From assembly GCF_001466305.1 (NCBI RefSeq), contig NZ_JWID01000002.1, positions 71,344 through 135,343 on the forward strand: a DNA stretch of 64,000 nucleotides, in the 5' to 3' direction. The position numbers and the translations under genes were made by a program. This document shows, one piece after another, positions 61,044 to 64,000 of the stretch (the stretch's first letter is position 1; the number at the start of each line of letters is the position of its first letter). The notes under the pieces are model-generated. The model ran no database searches, was not told the origin of the DNA, and saw only the letters and a list, made by a program, of their open reading frames with translations. This DNA comes from Defluviitalea phaphyphila (GTDB lineage: Bacteria > Bacillota > Clostridia > Lachnospirales > Defluviitaleaceae).

Positions 61044-61093
61044 AAAATCCCCACTTTAAGGGTATAAGTAGATATAATTAAAGTGGGGATTTT
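61044..61093 (+). terminator. Strong hairpin between flgE and flbD (attenuator or stabiliser)
   Basis: AAAATCCCCACTTTAA at 61044-61059 and its perfect complement at 61078-61093, 16 bp, with an 18-nt loop. The right arm ends in only four T residues and runs directly into the flbD ribosome site (AAAGGAG). It can reduce read-through, stabilise the flgE 3' end or restrict flbD translation. Confidence 0.7.
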
Positions 61094-61107
61094 AAAGGAG
61101 AATATCA

Positions 61108-61311
61108 ATGATTGAAGTGACAAAATTAAATAACATAAAAATTGTTATTAATGGAGATTTAATAGAATTAATTGAAGAAACTCCTGACACAGTAATCACA
61201 ATGACAACTGGTCGAAGGATTGTTGTAAAAGAAACAGTTGATGAAATTATAAATAAGGTAATTCAATATAAGCAAAAAATTTTCATACCAACGAAGACTT
61301 TATCAAAGTGA
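61108..61311 (+). CDS. flbD: Flagellar protein FlbD (SwrD type)
   Basis: A 67-residue protein of the Firmicutes FlbD/SwrD family: IEVTKLNNIKIVINGDLIE, ETPDTVITMTTGRRIVVKE and IINKVIQYKQKI. In Bacillus, SwrD raises motor power. It is unrelated to the Caulobacter regulator of the same name. It lies between flgE and motA, its usual place. An AAAGGAG site formed at the end of a hairpin precedes the ATG. Confidence 0.93.
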   Translation: MIEVTKLNNIKIVINGDLIELIEETPDTVITMTTGRRIVVKETVDEIINKVIQYKQKIFIPTKTLSK

Positions 61312-61321
61312 GGTGACGATA

Positions 61322-62119
61322 TTGGACCTTTCAACCATAATAGGAATTATAAGTGGGATTATATTTGTAGTATTATCTATTATGCTAAAAGGAAGATTAG
61401 GATTATTTGCTGATATTTCTTCCGTTATGATTACTATAGGAGGAACTTTTGCTTCAGTATTAATTTCTTATCCTCTAAATAAATTTATTAATTCAATAAA
61501 AACAATGGGATTAATTTTTAAAAATAAAGAATTAAATGCTGGAGAAGTAATAAAACAAATTATAGATTTAGCTAATATTGCTAGAAAAGAAGGACTTTTA
61601 GCTCTTGAAGAAGCAGCTCAGGAAATGGAAGATAAATTTTTACAAAAAGGAATCCTTCTAATAGTTGATGGAACAGACCCAGAATTAGTTAGAAATATTA
61701 TGGAAACAGAATTAGCTTTTGTAGAAGCTCGTCATAAAGAAACTCAAGGATTTTGGGAAACAATAGCAAAGTTAGGGCCTGCTTGGGGGATGATTGGGAC
61801 ATTGATTGGTCTTATTATTATGTTAGACCAGCTTGATGACCCTACCAAGATAGGTCCGGCTATGGCAGTTGCTTTGCTTACAACTTTCTATGGTTCGATT
61901 TTAGCTAATTTATTAGCTAGTCCAACCGCTAATAAATTAAAAGTTAGAAGTAGTGAAGAGATATTATTAAAAGAGGTTATGATCGAAGGACTTTTATCTA
62001 TTCAAGCAGGAGAAAATCCAAGAATAATTGAAGAAAAATTAAAGGCATTTTTATCACCAACTCTTCGTAATAGTATGGAAGAAAAAGAAGAAGAAAAAGT
62101 TGTAGAGGTAGGTGAATAA
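61322..62119 (+). CDS. motA: Flagellar motor stator protein MotA
   Basis: A 265-residue stator subunit with four membrane helices (about residues 3-20, 31-50, 145-165 and 178-198). The large cytoplasmic loop carries the conserved charged region (RNIMETELAFVEARHKE) facing FliG. The LGPAWGMIGTLIGL segment is family-typical. The TTG at 61322 is 6 bases after GAGGTGA and gives the MDLSTIIG start; the GTG at 61313 overlaps that site. motB follows 2 bp later. Confidence 0.95.
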   Translation: MDLSTIIGIISGIIFVVLSIMLKGRLGLFADISSVMITIGGTFASVLISYPLNKFINSIKTMGLIFKNKELNAGEVIKQIIDLANIARKEGLLALEEAAQEMEDKFLQKGILLIVDGTDPELVRNIMETELAFVEARHKETQGFWETIAKLGPAWGMIGTLIGLIIMLDQLDDPTKIGPAMAVALLTTFYGSILANLLASPTANKLKVRSSEEILLKEVMIEGLLSIQAGENPRIIEEKLKAFLSPTLRNSMEEKEEEKVVEVGE

Positions 62120-62121
62120 AA

Positions 62122-62907
62122 ATGTCAAGAAAGAAAACAATTCAAGAGGTAAACGAAGGCTCTCCAGATTGGCTAAATACTTATGGAGATATGGTTACCT
62201 TATTACTTACTTTTTTTGTACTTCTTTTTTCAATGTCTACAATTGATATAGCTAAATTCAAAGCTTTTATTAACTCTATTGAAGGATCTTCTGGAATATT
62301 GTCAGGGGGTTCTAGTATAGGAGATGGAAGTGAGGTAGGAAATGGAATAAATCAGTTATCCAATTTGGATATATATTTTGATAAAACTAATGAAGAAGAA
62401 ATACAACTTAAAACACAGGAAGAATTAAAGCAAATGCATTCAGATCTAAAAAATTATATACAAGAAAATAATTTAGAAGAAGAAATAAATGTTACTTTAG
62501 GAAATTATTATGTTGTATTAACTTTTAAAGATGGAGTACTTTTTGACAGTGGGAAAGCGGAATTAAAACCAGAAGCTATAGAAATATTAAATAAAATAGG
62601 TACACAGCTTTCTAAATATGCAGATAATAGAATACGTTTTGAAGGCCATACGGATAATCGTCCGATTAATACTATAAGATTTCCAAGTAATTGGGAGTTA
62701 TCTGCTGCAAGAGCAATAGCAGTTGCAAAATATTACATAGATGAGTTAGGATTTGACCCAAAACAATTTTCTACAGAAGGATTTGGAGAATATGCCCCTA
62801 TAGCTGATAATAACACTGAAGAGGGGAGAGCAAAAAATAGAAGAGTAGAAATTAAGATTTTAAGTAAATATGTTTCATATGCAGTGGAAACTGAAGCATT
62901 GCAATAA
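62122..62907 (+). CDS. motB: Flagellar motor stator protein MotB
   Basis: A 261-residue stator subunit. After a short basic N-terminus, the single membrane helix contains the ion-binding Asp23 (NTYGDMVTLLLTFFVLLFS). The C-terminal OmpA-like peptidoglycan-binding domain shows FDSGKAELKPEA, FEGHTDNRPI, SNWELSAARAIAV and GRAKNRRVEIKI. Whether protons or sodium drive it cannot be told by eye. It follows motA by 2 bp. Confidence 0.96.
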   Translation: MSRKKTIQEVNEGSPDWLNTYGDMVTLLLTFFVLLFSMSTIDIAKFKAFINSIEGSSGILSGGSSIGDGSEVGNGINQLSNLDIYFDKTNEEEIQLKTQEELKQMHSDLKNYIQENNLEEEINVTLGNYYVVLTFKDGVLFDSGKAELKPEAIEILNKIGTQLSKYADNRIRFEGHTDNRPINTIRFPSNWELSAARAIAVAKYYIDELGFDPKQFSTEGFGEYAPIADNNTEEGRAKNRRVEIKILSKYVSYAVETEALQ

Positions 62908-62918
62908 GGGGGATTATA

Positions 62919-63407
62919 ATGGAAAAAAACAAAACATTAATTTTTATTATAATAGGAGTCTTATCAATAACTGTAATAGTTATGGCAACTACGCTTTTTT
63001 CGACGCTTAATTCTTTAAAAGAAGCTACAGAAAACAAAAAAAATTTGACATTTGAAGAAGTTTCAATTGACACAGAAGATATATCTATTTTTTCTATTTC
63101 AGACCCTATAACTGCTAATCTACTCAATAATGAAGAAGATGATACTCAGCATATTCTTCGTATTTCTGTAGGATTAGGATTAGATAGCAAACAAAAAGAT
63201 TTTAAAGAAGTAAATAATGAATTAACAGAAAAAACAACTATTATTAGAGATATTATCATTAAAACAATTAGAAATAAAACTTATGAAGAAATGCAAAAAG
63301 CTAATGCGCAAGAGTTAATAGGGGATGAAATTTTAAGTAATATAAAACAAGAATTTCAAACAAATACCATAGTAGATATTTATTTTGAAGAATTTTTTGT
63401 TCAATAA
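62919..63407 (+). CDS. fliL: Flagellar basal-body-associated protein FliL
   Basis: A 162-residue protein with one N-terminal membrane helix (about residues 5-27) and a periplasm-side stomatin-like FliL domain (TQHILRISVGLGLDS, IRDIIIKTIRNKTYEEM, IVDIYFEEFFVQ). FliL forms a ring around the stator and supports torque. It sits between motB and fliM. A GGGGGAT site precedes the ATG. Confidence 0.93.
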   Translation: MEKNKTLIFIIIGVLSITVIVMATTLFSTLNSLKEATENKKNLTFEEVSIDTEDISIFSISDPITANLLNNEEDDTQHILRISVGLGLDSKQKDFKEVNNELTEKTTIIRDIIIKTIRNKTYEEMQKANAQELIGDEILSNIKQEFQTNTIVDIYFEEFFVQ

Positions 63408-63449
63408 CATTTTTAAATAATTTTATAAGCTAGAATGGGAGGTGGTTTA

Positions 63450-64000
63450 GTGGGTGAAGTTTTATCACAAAGTGAAATAGATGAATTATTAAAAGCCTTA
63501 AATACAGGAGAGTTAGATGTTGAAGATATTCAAGCTAACGATAGAGAAAAACATATAAAAAATTATGATTTTGCTAGACCTTCTAAGTTTTCAAAAGAAC
63601 AATTAAGAACTTTAGAAATTATATTTGAAAATTATTCCAGAATAGCTTCTACATATTTATCTGGATATTTAAGGACTCCTACTAAAGTAGAAGTTATTAA
63701 TGCGGAAGCAGTTACTTATTATGAATTTAGTAATTCTCTATCTAATCCTGTAATATTATCTATAGTAGATTTTTATCCATTAAAAGGATCAATAATATTT
63801 GAAATATCTCCAAATGTTGGTTACTGTATTATAGATAGAATTTTAGGAGGAAAAGGCTCTGCAATTGATAAAATAAGAGAATTTACTGAAATAGAGAGAA
63901 TTCTTTTAGAAAGAATAGTAGCGCAATTATTAAATTTATTAAAAGAACCTTGGGAAAATGTATTAGAAATTAATCCAAAGCTTGAAAAAATTGAAACCAA
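63450..64000 (+). CDS. fliM: Flagellar motor switch protein FliM, N-terminal part (cut by right edge)
   Basis: The first 183 codons of FliM. The GTG at 63450 follows AGGTGG. The N-terminal CheY-binding peptide is LSQSEIDELLKAL, followed by YDFARPSKFSKEQ and the start of the middle domain with LGGKGSAIDKIREFTEIERILL. No stop occurs before the window ends. FliM joins FliG and FliN in the switch complex that sets rotation direction. Confidence 0.95.
   Translation, partial: MGEVLSQSEIDELLKALNTGELDVEDIQANDREKHIKNYDFARPSKFSKEQLRTLEIIFENYSRIASTYLSGYLRTPTKVEVINAEAVTYYEFSNSLSNPVILSIVDFYPLKGSIIFEISPNVGYCIIDRILGGKGSAIDKIREFTEIERILLERIVAQLLNLLKEPWENVLEINPKLEKIET

Overview
The window reads as chromosomal DNA of an AT-rich, low-GC Gram-positive anaerobe of the Clostridia/Tissierellia type. 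Four things point there: sporulation genes in the conserved order spoIIGA-sigE-sigG-ylmC, an anaerobic (class III) ribonucleotide reductase, an electron-bifurcating [FeFe]-hydrogenase, and the Firmicutes order dprA-topA-codY followed by a fla/che-type flagellar operon. Almost every gene is on the + strand; comM is the only convincing minus-strand gene. I see no tRNA, rRNA, prophage or intact insertion sequence.

Region 1 (1-12877) is one long catabolic operon. It holds a GntR/FadR regulator cut by the left edge, a split transketolase, three xylose-isomerase-like TIM-barrel enzymes, a D-2-hydroxyacid dehydrogenase, a glycerate kinase, a tripartite tricarboxylate-type transporter (TctB-TctA-TctC), a PdxA2-like dehydrogenase, an Asp/Glu-racemase-fold protein with one catalytic Cys replaced, and a fructose-6-phosphate-aldolase-type transaldolase. 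A strong terminator ends it. Imported sugar acid is probably turned into triose, hydroxypyruvate and glycerate intermediates; the substrate cannot be read from sequence.

Region 2 (12985-16817) has a three-gene lipid-linked glycosylation cassette (GT2, small 4-TM exporter, GT-C transferase) and an AlbA_2/Schlafen-like ATPase regulator. Region 3 (16851-26051) is a hydrogen-metabolism block: a putative signalling set (DRTGG protein, RsbW-like kinase, sensory-type [FeFe]-hydrogenase homologue, second DRTGG protein, PHP phosphoesterase), then HydC, a 2Fe-2S protein, HydB and HydA, then a DUF1015 protein.

Region 4 (26416-32396) is the sporulation sigma-factor cluster and nrdR-nrdD. The nrdR promoter carries two NrdR boxes spaced exactly 31 bp apart. 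Region 5 (32525-43178) is a type III CRISPR-Cas effector module, best matched to III-D: cas6, then a separately promoted operon of cas10 (GGDD kept, no HD domain seen), a Csx10-like protein, four Cas7-like RAMPs, two small helical proteins and two CARF-HEPN ribonucleases. There are no cas1/cas2 genes and no array in the window. A single 40-nt repeat-like hairpin lies between cas6 and cas10.

Region 6 (43427-49521) is comM, divergent from dprA-topA-codY. Region 7 (49619-64000) is the start of the flagellar operon from flgB to fliM, which runs off the right edge. Its notable features are a FlgD whose C-terminal part is a triple repeat and a 16-bp-stem hairpin between flgE and flbD.
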